A stretch of DNA of 64,000 nucleotides. It comes from Strigamia acuminata. Its lineage: Eukaryota; Arthropoda; Chilopoda; Geophilomorpha; Linotaeniidae. Positions 44,191 through 55,807 of this stretch are shown here, in pieces. The notes beneath the pieces are model-generated. The model saw nothing but the letters and a program-made list of their open reading frames with translations, did no database searches and was not told the DNA's origin. The position numbers and the translations under genes were made by a program. The stretch covers positions 8,928,001 through 8,992,000 of the forward strand of contig OX442323.1 in assembly GCA_949358305.1 (NCBI GenBank). Direction: 5' to 3'. Within the stretch, counting starts at the first letter, position 1; each line of letters begins with the position of its first letter.

Positions 44191-47100
44191 CTAGTCGTCA
44201 GCTTGCAGCCGATATGGGAATGTCGAGTTGGAACCTCCGTTCGAAGTGCCCGAAATGGGCGCCGAAATGTTTCCGACCGACCGCGGACTCGTGCTTCCGT
44301 TGCTGTTGGTGTCGGAGAAAGTTGTCGGTGATAAATTGGTCGCCGAGCGTCGATTTGTTCGGATTCTTGTCAACCCCGAGTGGATTTTAAAGTGGAGTCG
44401 CGATTCCAACGAAATTCCTTTAAAATTACTCCTGAAAAAATAAATTAATTAAATAAATCAATTTGATTTAATTCAATTTCTACCTGGCAGCCTCTAATAA
44501 CTGCGTGGCGTCGACGTAATTTTCATTGTCGATATACAAATAGGCGAGTTCGACGAGAGCAAATGGCGCCAAGTACAAATCGTCCTTCAGTTTCTTTTCA
44601 CTGAATTAGAAGGAAAATTGTTGCAATTTGTTAAAAATGTGCAATTTGAAAACCAACTTTTGGCAGACGGTTTGGAAACATTCTTGTGCTTGTAAAGGAC
44701 TGTGCATGTACTTAAAAACAACTCCTTTCAGCAATTGAATCAAGCAGAACTCATCCACATAAAACTGGTTGGTTTCTAAAAAAAAATAATAATTATTATT
44801 AAAACAATTAAAGAATTAACTATTTTTCTAATCGATTTACCTTTAGACAGTTCCAGCGCCCTCTCTTCTCTCTCTAGATCACCCAATATTGGAGCCAACA
44901 ACTCTATTTTCTTACCGACGATAGAGAATGCGTTCCAAACATACATCAATTCCTGAAAAAATCAACAAAAATCACAAAAATCATCAAAAAACCATCAAAA
45001 ACCATCAAAAAATCAACAAAAAATTATCAAAAATAATCAAAAAATGAACAAAAATCATGAAAAACCATCAAAAATCATCAAAAATCATCAAAAATCACAA
45101 AAATCAATAAAAAATTAACAAAAAATCGTCAAAAAATCATCAAAAATCATCAAAAAATGGACAAAAAATGAACAAAAATGAACAAAAATCATCAAAAACC
45201 ATCAAAAATCATCAAAAACCATCAAAAATCATCAAAAATCATCAAAAACCATCAAAAATCATTACGTATGCCGGAAGTACGAGTCGATTCTGCTGTAAAA
45301 ACCGTTGCGACTTTTTAATCGCAAATTTCTCCATCGGCAGTGATTTTCCAGCGATTCTCTGTTTGTACTTTGGTAGTTTGCTGTAGTTAAAAATTAAAAA
45401 AAAATTAAAAAACAACCTAGTCTGATATAAATCAGTAATGATCAACATTACGTCATTAACGTCACGATTTCCATTTGCTGCTCCGCGGCCAAATCGCTGT
45501 TGCCCATCATGCAAAGGAATGCAGCTTTTTGGTAACAGTAGGTCGTCTTCGACCAAAAACTCTCTGCAATTAATTTATTGGAATAGTTCGCCGCATCCGT
45601 CCAATCGCGTCTAAAACTAAAACACAATTTAAAATACAATAAAAAACCAGCAATTAAAAATTACCAATGACACCACATGAGTTCCCAATAACACAAATGG
45701 TGGTACTGTTTCCATTCGCGCTGCGAATCCACGGCTTTTTGAAACCACTCAATGGCTTCGCTCGTATTTCCCTTAATTTCCTCCAGCCGGCCGGCAAAAA
45801 ATAAAAATAGAACGCCCTGTCGATGGAAAGAAAGAAAAATAGTAACACAAAATGGTTAACATCATTAAACAACGTCTTTTTTCACCTTCGGATACAACTG
45901 CAGCTGGCTGTTCAATACGCTCGTTGCGTAATCTAAATCGCCGTCACCCAATCCTAAACGAGGGATAAAATCGAGTCAAATTCACTACGAATAAATAAAT
46001 GAATAAATCATCAAACGACCTATAAAATAAGTTACGACGGTGTGATAAACTATTAAAATGAGCGCACAAAGTGGCGCGCGAAGACCCGGATTTAGTCTAT
46101 AACCCAAGTCGAGTTCCTTTAAACCGTAAGTCTGAAAAATCAAAAATTAAAAATCAAAAATAAATAAATAATAAATATTATTTGCGTACTCTGCTTCCCG
46201 AAAAGCCAATGAATTCCAACAGTTTCAATATTTTGCTTGGCAAACACGAAATAAGCTGCAAAAAGCGAATTATTTTTTATTATTTTTATTTTTTTGACAT
46301 TTTTCCTGCTGAGTGTTGACTCACTAAGTTGAAAGCTCCGACTCCCATTCGAACACCACTTTCGAAATGGTTTTTGTGGTATTCGTTCTTCCACGTGCGG
46401 TGTTTAAGAATCTGTAAACATTCCCTGCAAATATAAATAAATATTCAACTTTTGGCCTATTTTTTAATCGCCGAAATGGAAATTGAATGGCCTACTTGAA
46501 GGAATGATAGCAACTTCTTATTTTAAGTCCTCCTTTAAGAAAACTGACTAGATTTTCATCTTGAACGAAGCTGAGCAGAGCTCTTTCCAGCAGAGACTCG
46601 GCGTAGCAAAGTTCAGCGTGAGCCTCGACTGAAATAAATTAAATGAATGAACAGACACATGGGAGATGTCGTAAAAATGTGCGCGCACCATCAGTGTACG
46701 AGTTGTAGTTTGTTCCTTTCACTATCTGGGAAAGAGAGTCAGTGACCGTCAGTTTGCGACGATGCAAGTTACTGAGAACCACGGAGCGTTTCATACATTC
46801 GATCGCCGTTTCTATGTGTTTCTACAGAGAAAGTTGAAATATTTTCATTTTTTTTTTTACTTTTTGAGGTGTTTCTCGTCTTTTTACCGTTTCAAAAGTC
46901 ATCATGGCTTGGAAATACAGAATGGTACCGTAACCGAGTGAGTGGTACATACTTCTGTCGGCACTAACAAACAAATATTTCAAATAAATCATTAGAAATT
47001 TGTAAATTCGTAAAAAATCGCTTAAAATTCGTAAAAATTCGAAAAAATCGCTCAAAATTCGTTAAAAATCGCTTAAAATTCGTATAAAATCGCTTAAAAT

Positions 47101-47695
47101 TCGTAAAAAATCGCTTAAAATTCGTAAAAAATCGCTTAAAATTCGTAAAAAATCGTTAAAATTCGTAAAAAATCGCTTAAAATTCGTAAAAAATCGCTTA
47201 AAATTCGTAAAAAATCCTAGTTTAATACCGTACCATGGCTTCATTAAAGCTAAAGCTTCTGAAAATCTGTTGTTGAGAAACAAACCGAATGCAGTCGTGC
47301 ATTGTTCCAGTGATTCGGTCAAGTTCGGTAGCTCTGACTGCCTAGAAATTTTTTTTTAAAAAATCATCAAAACAAATTTAAAATTAAAATTAATACTAAA
47401 ATTAAAAAATATCCAAACTCACGATGTTTGGTTGATGTCAATTGCACCCAAAGCATCCTCAAAATTCTAAAAATAAAAAAAATAAAAACAAAAACGTAAA
47501 AATAATTGGCTTGCCATTCGAGCGGGCCCTGACCCCAGAAAACGCGCTCACTCACGCGTAGGTGAAATAAAGATTCAAAGGCATTTAAAAGCGTGAACAA
47601 GATAGCAATCGTTCACCGTGATTTCATTCGTTCATCAAGTGGAATGTGCGATTAACTACACTCACTTCTTCGTCGCTGTCTGCAGCGTCAGCCAT
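44191..47695 (-). CDS. TTC39: Tetratricopeptide repeat protein 39 (TTC39/IML2 family)
   Basis: Seventeen minus-strand exons from 47695 to 44191: 47695-47666, 47466-47423, 47341-47234, 46963-46888, 46821-46689, 46628-46496, 46424-46325, 46255-46190, 46131-46020, 45953-45886, 45816-45665, 45616-45452, 45380-45266, 44952-44841, 44775-44658, 44600-44484 and 44431-44191 (629 aa). Diagnostic segments are SMYHSLGYG, FLKGGLKIRSCY, FESGVRMGVGAFNLL, LLEFIGFSGSR and FFAGRLEEIKGNTSEAI, all characteristic of TTC39A/B/C. The Ser/Asn/Gly-rich C-terminal tail is species-specific. Two introns (44953-45265 and 46964-47233) are almost wholly minisatellite. TTC39B affects lipid and sterol regulation in vertebrates. 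It is transcribed divergently from the Asterix gene, with 163 bp between the ATGs. Confidence 0.93.
44958..45262. repeat. Minisatellite filling a TTC39 intron
   Basis: AAAAATCATCAAAAACCATC-type units of 10-20 bp occupy essentially the whole intron 44953-45265. Confidence 0.92.
46985..47215. repeat. Minisatellite filling another TTC39 intron
   Basis: About ten copies of a unit of about 22 bp, AAATTCGTAAAAAATCGCTT, occupy most of the intron 46964-47233. Confidence 0.92.
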
Positions 47696-47858
47696 GTTCG
47701 GTCGCTTCCGCAGCGGTAGCAGACACGAGTGACAACAAGTGGGAAGTCAGGTGAAGTGGGTCACGTTTTGCGCTGCCAAAGACGAGTCGCTGACCGCGTT
47801 AATTCTCGTGAACTGACAAGTTCGTCTTGACCGATTTAAACTGACACCTTTCAGAGAT
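47696..47858. promoter_or_regulatory. Bidirectional promoter TTC39 / Asterix
   Basis: Only 163 bp separate the divergent start codons at 47695 (minus) and 47859 (plus). No TATA box is visible, as expected for two housekeeping genes. Confidence 0.7.
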
Positions 47859-48465
47859 ATGTCTTCGAACACCACCGCTTCAGTCAACAGCGCGAACGAT
47901 CCTCGTCGACCCGATCGTGTTCGCAGGTGCCGATTGTACACGAGGCCTACTTTTAGGCCTAGTGATAAAATTGGAAATTTTATTCTTTTTCGAAATTGTT
48001 TTTTTTTTCCTCTCTTTTTCACAGATACAATCCAACAGGAAATAACTCGGGATCAGGAAATGCGAGCGAGGATCCGACACCGGATTATATGAATGTTTTG
48101 GGAATGATATTTAGCATGTGCGGGCTCATGATGAGGGTATAGAAAGAAAATCGATTAAATTTGAATTTAAAAATTTAAAATTATTATTATTATTTTATAT
48201 TTTCAGTTAAAATGGTGCGCGTGGGTGGCACTTTATTGCTCGTGCATCAGTTTTGCAAACTCGCGAGTAAATGACGATACGAAACAGATGTTGAGCAGCT
48301 TTATGTATGTTGAAATAATAGATGTTCACAACGAATTTTTGCAAGAAATTTATTCATTTGTTTATTTTGTATTTTTTTTTGTTATTTAGGTTATCCATAT
48401 CCGCCGTAGTGATGTCTTATTTGCAAAATCCAACACCGATGGTCCCGCCTTGGTCTTCGACGTGA
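47859..48465 (+). CDS. WDR83OS: PAT complex subunit Asterix (WDR83OS homologue)
   Basis: Four exons, 47859-47926, 48025-48136, 48207-48304 and 48390-48465 (117 aa; the human protein has 106). The family's near-invariant segments are present: [48 protein letters not shown] and [17 protein letters not shown]. Asterix is an ER membrane chaperone subunit that works with CCDC47 in multipass protein biogenesis. The first donor is an uncommon GTGCCG. The gene ends 170 bp from the convergent ORP9 gene. Confidence 0.97.
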
Positions 48466-48635
48466 AATTTAACGTTTTAAATTAACTAATCAATTAAATC
48501 GCAAATAAAACGGAATTTTCAAAACAAAAGCAAACTATATTTCTTTTTTAATTCGATTATCCCACGTTTTATTGCACAAAACAAAAATTTCCTCCCCTTT
48601 TAAAATATAATGTATTTACGTCGTTCGAAATAATC

Positions 48636-51600
48636 TCAATCGAGCATTTTCCTGTTGATTAATAAATCACGGTAGACCCAAGCGTCGTCTTTGGGGAAAA
48701 AATATCTGTGTAGGAAGGATTGCTTTAGTTGTAACCGTTCCCTTTCTTCCGCTCGCTGACAATCCTCGAGCTGTAAAACAAACAAAAACAAATCAATTTC
48801 AATCGATTTGATCGATTTATCCAACTCGCCAGTCTCTTGTGATCGGTGGCGCTTGCAATGTCTCCCTTTTTCAGACATTCCGTCACGAGTTGCCAAAGTT
48901 TGCGCGACTCGAAATCGGCTTGTTTGTCCAGCGGACGAACCAACTTGGTCGCGACCGATAGTTTGTTCGTGTCGATCACTTTGATTTCGCCCTAAAATGT
49001 AATACAAATGTCAAACTGCGTTTTGCTTGCTTAGAAAACGCTTTACGTCCGCGTAGGTGAACTCGAGGACGCCGTTCCATTCGCCTTGTATGCGACAAAC
49101 GATGTTGTTTTGAGGATTTTTGATTTCTGCCGTGATTCGATGCAGTTTCCCGCCGTAAAATGGCTGAAAAAGTCAAACCCAAGGTTCAATCGCATCGTAA
49201 TTCGGCTTTATCTAGTTCGTACCTTCGTGTGGAATGTAATAACAGTCGTGTAACCCGTTTTAGCGCACGAAATCGTCACTTTTCCGCCCAATTCGACCCA
49301 CGGCACCGTCAGAATTGATCGAGCAAAGGCACTTGGCAATTGGAATACGTATTCTTCCTCGTGTTTTGTCAAATACAAAATAGCTATCTCAAAAAAAGAT
49401 AAAAATTAATTAACTTTTCCACATTTTTCGTGAAATTACCTTCTCCTATCATGTTTACACCGATCGACATCCCCATGAACTTCGATTTCGTCCACACGTG
49501 AGCATTCAAACACATTCCTTTCTCCCGACACTCGACATAAAACGCGCTAACTGCGAGCGAAAACAAATGAGACCCTTAAAAGCGAGTCGATTTTTATCCA
49601 AATACCGGGTGGGTGGTGCGAAACTTGTTCGGCTAAATACGAAATCTTGACCGGAGAATGGTTGTCGCCCGCACTTTCGTTGCCGACCTTCCACGAACAA
49701 GAGAAGGTTTCGCCGATTATCGGATTGTACGGCTTTTTCGCGACCGAACCCTTAAAAACACACAAAAATCCATAAATCATCAAAATCGCATCGTAAATCG
49801 TCAACGGTACTTTGCGTCCGACGTGAAACGAAGTTAAATACCACTCGACCATCGCAAACATCCGCAGTTCGGGCGACCCGGCGTCGGCGATCCTAAAACA
49901 AACCGAATTAAACCAGAAAAAAAATCACCAAAACGCGTACAAACATTAAAAAAATGTCGGGATGACCCATAAAATCGGCAAACATTTCGAGCAAAGAGCG
50001 TCGTTCTAAAATAAAAGTTGGCAAAACAACCTAAAAGCAAAAAAAAATCGATTAAAAATCGAAAGTATAATTTTTAAATCTTAAATCGTACCCGCGTTAA
50101 ATCCATTCCGAGCTTGAGCTGCGACAGGAGATGCAAAATGACGCTCTTGTGGTCATCTTCCGCACAATCCGTGTCGCTGTCGGAATATTTCTCGTCGTCG
50201 GCCACCTCGTCGTCACTGTTTATCACCGGCTCTGTTCGCCAAAGAGAAATGAGTCGCACATTTATTCGTCGTCGCCGCCATTTTACCTGTAACTTTTAAA
50301 CTAGGTTCGACTTGAGTGGAAAGGGGATTGCATTGTGGTTGAATTGGTGTTGTTGGCGGTGGGTTGTTGAGTTTCAAATCGGATAAAGTCTTACTCACTT
50401 TGCTACAACACATTATTAGTTCGGTTAGTTCACAAGGAGCATTCGTTTCGTTTCGCTTACATAAACTGCGCGCGATCTTGCATCAATTCCATCGCCACAC
50501 CGCCAGGAATGCCCGTCTGCACGTACGTGTTCGCCTAAACATTTAATTCAAACATTTAATTCATTTCCCGCACGCATTTATCCATTTATACTTGATGCTG
50601 CTGTTGGAGGATCGAAAGACATTGTTCCATGCACAAAATCGTCGCTTGCGAAGCCGCTTTCAGTAACAATAAATCCTGAAATGATAAAGAATTGAAAAAA
50701 TTGTAAATTATCGTGGGAAAGTGAAGTTTTACCGAATCGAGGCAGGTTAGGTTGCTTCCCGACGATGGCAGTAACTGTGAATGTAAATTAGTTCAATTAA
50801 GTCGATACAAATGCGAGGAATTGCTAGTTTTACTTCGATGGCCCTCGCTAGAGCTTGCTGGCTGTACTCGCAACGTATTAAAAACTCGCGGACTGAACTA
50901 AAAGCGTCGTAAACCGAATTGCTGTTGTACATGACGCGTTGCTGCGCTCGGAGTAAGGTCGATTGGAATTCTTGTTGGTAAGGAGCTGGAGCGGGAGATG
51001 GCGTCGTTGATCTTTGTTCCCGAGGAGGCAAAGGAGGATTTTTCTACAAATACAGATTTAGGTTTAAGGAATTTATTGATTTCTCAGTGGAAATATGCGG
51101 GTGGTTACGTGTGCCGTCATAAGAGTGTGGTATTCGGCCACGGAACGTAATTTATTGACCCATTGTTGACGTTCTTTTGCATCGATTGCTGCAAAAATCG
51201 TTAAATTTGTTTACGTTTTATAAATTTTTTTTATTTTTTTTATCAACCTCGAAGTTTGTACATGTCTCCATTTGCGGAATTCACGGTGAATGTTTGCGAG
51301 TCTTCGTCACTGGGAGATATCACAGCACCCTTGAAGAAAAAACATGAAAAGAACATGAAAAAAGTACAAAAACATGACAAAAATCATGAAAAAAATATAA
51401 AAACATGACAAAAATCATGAAAAAAATATAAAAACATGACAAAAATCATGAAAAAAATATAAAAACATGACAAAAATCATGAAAAAAATATAAAAACATG
51501 ACAAAAATCATGAAAAAACCATGAAAAATATAAAAATAATCATGAAAAAAATAAAAATAATCATGAAAAATATGGAAAAATCATGAAAAACATGAAAAAA

Positions 51601-51949
51601 GAGATGGAAACCCGTGAAAAATGTTCGTTGAATACCTCTAAATGGATGTTTGCTTTTGGCCTACGTTTCTTATTGTTATCTTCGTTCTTTAAATGAAGAA
51701 ATTGTTATTTATTATTGGATTTTTCGTGTTAAATAAATAAATGTTCGCAGACCAAAACAAAGTATTCCAACGTGCCCAACTCGGAGTTGATGATGAACCA
51801 ACGAGGTTGCCATCCTTTCATAACATTCGTGTATTTACTAAGTTGTCCTTCGTGCGATGATTGCCTGCAACGAAATTATTGATGCATTTATTTATTTATT
51901 TCTCTATTTTGTCCGAACGAAATTCTTTGCGTACTTACATGACTATCAT
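48636..51949 (-). CDS. OSBPL9: Oxysterol-binding protein-related protein 9 (ORP9)
   Basis: Nineteen minus-strand exons: 51949-51939, 51864-51753, 51686-51636, 51329-51248, 51188-51109, 51043-50834, 50774-50733, 50675-50592, 50534-50461, 50402-50287, 50231-50092, 50030-49945, 49892-49811, 49750-49606, 49550-49440, 49383-49223, 49163-49047, 48991-48830 and 48770-48636 (666 aa). The N-terminal PH domain begins [19 protein letters not shown]. The sterol/PI4P transfer domain has [28 protein letters not shown], the family signature EQVSHHPP and [14 protein letters not shown]. The agreement with vertebrate ORP9 is close. ORP9 exchanges lipids at ER-trans-Golgi contacts. I saw no clear FFAT motif; an acidic [11 protein letters not shown] stretch sits where one might be. 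Intron 18 starts with GC, not GT. Confidence 0.93.
51345..51605. repeat. 31-bp minisatellite in an ORP9 intron
   Basis: At least five near-identical copies of a unit of about 31 bp containing GACAAAAATCATGAAAAAAA, in the intron 51330-51635 between two PH-domain exons. Confidence 0.92.
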
Positions 51950-52798
51950 TACAAATTAAAGTCCGAGTATTAAATTTAAACTAGGAAATAATACTTAAAT
52001 CAGAGGTATACTAATCTCTATCTAAACGGGCGTTTAATTGTACTTAAAAAGTATCCTAATCCATTTTAGTTTCGCCTCGCCCCCTACAACTCCGTCTCCG
52101 CGATATGAATCAATCGAGCCGTCCGCACAGCGGCGAAAGTTCGGCGTGAGTAATACCCGCGTGCTAAATAACGAACAAATCTCCGCGAGACGTGACGATT
52201 GCTTCTATGTGTAACGTGATTTTAGTTTTTACCGCGTGGAGTCCGTGGCGCTATTTTGGTAAAATGGCGTCTTCCTTGCGAGCTGTTGTTTACGATGGCA
52301 TCTTTAAACAAAACCACGAAAGACAAAATCGTCCAAACATTTAACATCATTTGTTCATAAACTGATTTTTTTTTAAATTAATAGAATGCACTAATAAATT
52401 CGAGGCATTTTTGTGTGGCGAAAACATTTTTGTGATAGTACTTGGGATATTTTTGACAAAAAAGAAACAATTATGCGATGTGCAGAATATGCGTGTTAAT
52501 TTGAGCAAATAAAATAAAATGTAATTATACAGTGAAAAAATAGTTTTTTTTTTTAGGTTTAACATGCCTAGACGCCAAATAAAAAATAATAATAAATAAT
52601 AAATAATAAATTAAAGAGTTGATTGTCGAACTACTGAAGCATTGGTGAGGCGAAAAACTGTAGCAGGCGTTTATAGAAACGACATTTGCCACTTCCCTTC
52701 CGGAAAAGGTATAAAAGAAAGAAATAACCTTTTCTCTCTTCGTAAGGAATTAACTTCTTTCCTTATATCTGCGAGTTCTCCGTCTTGGCAACCGAGTT
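51950..52798. other. Intergenic / ORP9 promoter region
   Basis: A GC-richer stretch (52070-52290), probably promoter and 5' UTR of ORP9, then AT-rich DNA with the 3' end of the next minus-strand gene. A possible alternative terminal exon of that gene lies at about 52667-52798. Confidence 0.5.
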
Positions 52799-53782
52799 CT
52801 AAGCAACAAAATCATAAAAATTAAACGTGGAAAACTCACAATCTTTCAATTTTACCCGTTCATTCAATAACTTTTGATGAGCTCTTCGAAGTTGAGCCAA
52901 TTCCCATTTTTGTTCTGACATTATTCGCGTACAATGATCATCTAAAATAACGAATAATTAATTAATTTCAATTTTAATCCAAGAAAAATTAAATTTTTGG
53001 ATTAAATGTTTCACCATGTTCGTCAAATCTCTGCTGAACCGCGTTAGCTCTATAAATTTCATTCGCCCGTCGAACTGCGCTTTCGGCCTTTTGTTGCTCT
53101 GAAAATTACAAATTGCAACCGCCATTTTACGGATGTTGTAAAAAGTGTTTTTATTTCGTTGCTATTTACCTAATTGCACTCGCTTTTCATCTAATTCATC
53201 GTTTATGGATTTTAAATGTGCTTCTAGTTTCTCCCGTATTGTTGGTGAAAGTTGCTCCAATTCCCCAGGAAGAAGAGCAGAAGCAAGCTGTTGATGTATG
53301 TACCGAGTTTTGGATTTTTTCGGCGGTGGTCCTCCTTCGCATTTGGTGCGTTTGTGTTTGACATCTTCTTCGGTTAAATCGGAATCGGAAGACAAAAGAA
53401 TAGACCCGGAATCCACAGCGATCACTTTTAAGCTGCGAATAATTAAATTAAAAATTAAAAATTATTATTATTTTTTATTTTATTTTTATTTTACTTTTTC
53501 GGTGAACTTTCTGGTCTGCGCTTCTTCGAATTCGGACAGAGTAAGGCCAAATTCTCTATGGTCTGGTCGTTTTCAACGTTTGCAATATCTTTGATCAAAC
53601 AAAGATGCTTTTCCTAGACGAAAATTCACGTTTAGGATTAGATTTTTTTGTTTTAAATTGAATTTTGTTACCAATGCGTCTCGTTCGTGTTCGGTTTTCT
53701 TCGTTTTATCCATTCCCTGCAAGAACTTTCGACAGTGATATTCCATCTTGGTTACCGCTGAATTTTTCTCGGCTCTTTCCAT
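52799..53782 (-). CDS. Uncharacterised coiled-coil protein
   Basis: Five minus-strand exons, 53782-53672, 53613-53495, 53432-53170, 53098-53015 and 52941-52799 (239 aa). The start is ATG 53782; the longer frame relies on a TTG. It has an N-terminal helical part (KMEYHCRKFLQGMDKTKKTEHERDAL), a Lys/Arg-rich centre with SKKRRPES and PPPKKSKTR (nuclear-signal-like) and an acidic Ser segment. A long predicted coiled coil follows (LSPTIREKLEAHLKSIND to the end). Parts recall the N-terminus of MgcRacGAP (DSGSILLSSDS, TEHERDAL), but no C1 or GAP domain follows, so I do not assign it. The 3' end is uncertain: the last exon may read through to the TAG at 52799 or splice at 52856. Confidence 0.65.
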
Positions 53783-54346
53783 GTTGAGTTGAGGAATTCC
53801 AACTCGGAATTCCAACTCGTTGGCGACAATCCTCTTGGTTGATGCCCGCGTGTGGTATGGCGAGAAAGCACTTAGGTGACAGTGCGCTGAAATAATCGGT
53901 CGATGACGAAAGAAATGTTAGCGTCGGCTGCAGAAAAGTTCGAGAAGTCGCGCTGAATATTTGATTGCACTAGTTTCGCCCTCTGTCGGTAAGTGATGGA
54001 AACACGTCATTTTTAGTAAACTGATGACAATCCGGCATTTTTTTTTCCAAATGTTATTTATTTACATTTTATTATTCGTATTTCAATCGTTTAGTGTTTC
54101 TAAAATTTGAAACAGGCCTTCGAACTTTAGTTGGATAAGAAGATGAGTTGGTGCGTTTTATTTGACTCGATGCCTCCTCGGCCGCGAATGAACTGCGCCG
54201 TGCTTGGATTTGTGCATTTGCGGATTTTTTCCCGTCGGTCAATGCGCGGGGTCGCCATTTTGTCCGCCTTCTGTTTTGTATTTGAGTTTTCTCTAAGAGC
54301 GCGATCGCTGCAAACAAATAAATCCGTCGCTGTCAAAACAACAACG
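53783..54346. other. Divergent promoter region, minus gene 53782 / R3HDM4
   Basis: 563 bp between divergent ATGs. It contains CGCCCTCTGTCGG (53977) and GCGATCGC (54300). A frame open upstream of 54347 has no ATG. No TATA box is evident. Confidence 0.5.
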
Positions 54347-55542
54347 ATGGGTGTCATCATCAACACACCCGATCCTTTCGGCGACGAAATAATGGAAAAC
54401 ATCCTGGATAAGTAAGACAGGTTTTGACGTATCCACAAAATTTGAATATTCGATCGATTTAAATTCGCTTCCATCTTGGCCACTTAACGTTTACATAACA
54501 TCGTTTATTTCCGCAGTCTTATTCAGGAAAATATTGATAATAATGACAATTATTCGCCCCGAATTAAGCAACGAAAGTGCAAGAACCGTGCACCTGTCAC
54601 GCCCATGGACGCGACCACTTCGCGAGCTGGACAAATCGGAAATCGCAGAAATCGACGCAACGAAAATGGTAAAACAAAATCAAAAATCAATCGAAAATTT
54701 AATCAATACAATTTGTTGCTCAAATTTGGCATTGCAGCGAACTTCCTGACAACCTTGGCCGGCAATCAAGACTTCGGCGAAGTTTCTATTTACGATTTCA
54801 TGCCACAGACGATGTCGGCCTTCGCGCAAGTGCTCAAGGACAACAGCAGTGTGAGAAAAGGAGAGAAAATGAACAAAATGAAAGATTTATTAATTAAATT
54901 AAATTCCAGGTGTGGAATAATATAATAAACTGCAGTGAGGAAGACGAAGAAGCGTATTTGAGACAAATTGAGGAGGAATGCGGCGCACCAGACGACAAAA
55001 ACCGAGACGAGCGTCAAAGTAAAATCGTGAAACAAAAACAAATCGGGAGAAATAATTTTCCATTTCTTCTCCGCAGTTCACCCCGCGTTTGACGCCGAAT
55101 TGTGCTTCGAAAGAATCGAAAATCGGTTCAAAAATATGTTTAAAAAACGCCATTTTCCTTTGGTAAATGAATTTTGGATTTATTTCGATCGTTTTCGTCA
55201 TTTGTCGATTATTCCAGGGAAGTTTGGCGTTTTTGGAGGACCAAATCACGTCCTTCTTCTTGGAGTGGCCACGCTCGGTGTACACTTCGCTCTTGCCGAA
55301 TGCGTTTGACCGCCTCATGTTGCACGCGTTGTGTCAATACCTCGACCTGCACTCTGAGAGTAAATAAATTAAATAAACGCGACGCTTGTAGTGACATTCG
55401 GTAGTTAAAATGCTCGTTTGCAGGTTTTACTCGTCGAGGTGCTCGCCACACCGAAGTAAAGAACCCGCGTGACGATTTCAGTCTTCCTACTTCGACTCTG
55501 ACGTCTTTCCTGGAGAACCGCGTCAGTTTGACGTCCCATTGA
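54347..55542 (+). CDS. R3HDM4: R3H domain-containing protein 4 homologue
   Basis: Seven exons, 54347-54411, 54517-54668, 54738-54850, 54910-55018, 55077-55162, 55218-55359 and 55424-55542 (261 aa; the human protein has 268). Colinear with vertebrate R3HDM4: VWNNIINCSEEDEEAYLRQIEEE, ELCFERIENRFKNMFKK, an R3H-type module with SVYTSLLPNAFDRLMLHALCQYLDL, and the C-terminal TEVKNPRDDFSLP block. R3H domains bind single-stranded nucleic acid; this protein's role is poorly known. The second intron (54669-54737) is 69 nt and has no in-frame stop, so retention would add 23 residues. It converges tail-to-tail with TCEANC2 265 bp away. Confidence 0.9.
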
Positions 55543-55807
55543 CGTCCGACGAGCGTTGAGCGACCCGTCGAAGCGGTTCTGCTTATGTAGATTTCAATTT
55601 TTACGTGTTTTTCACCGTTTTCTTTTGGGACATCCGATAGTTTTATTTTATTTTTATTTATACACGAACGTCCGAGTGAGATCATTCCATTTAAATGTTT
55701 AAATAATTATGATATCACCGCTCTAGAAAATGTTTCGTCTTGAATTTAATAATAAATTTGTATTTTACACGATTTAAGAATAAAATGAGTACCTGAATGA
55801 TTACAAA

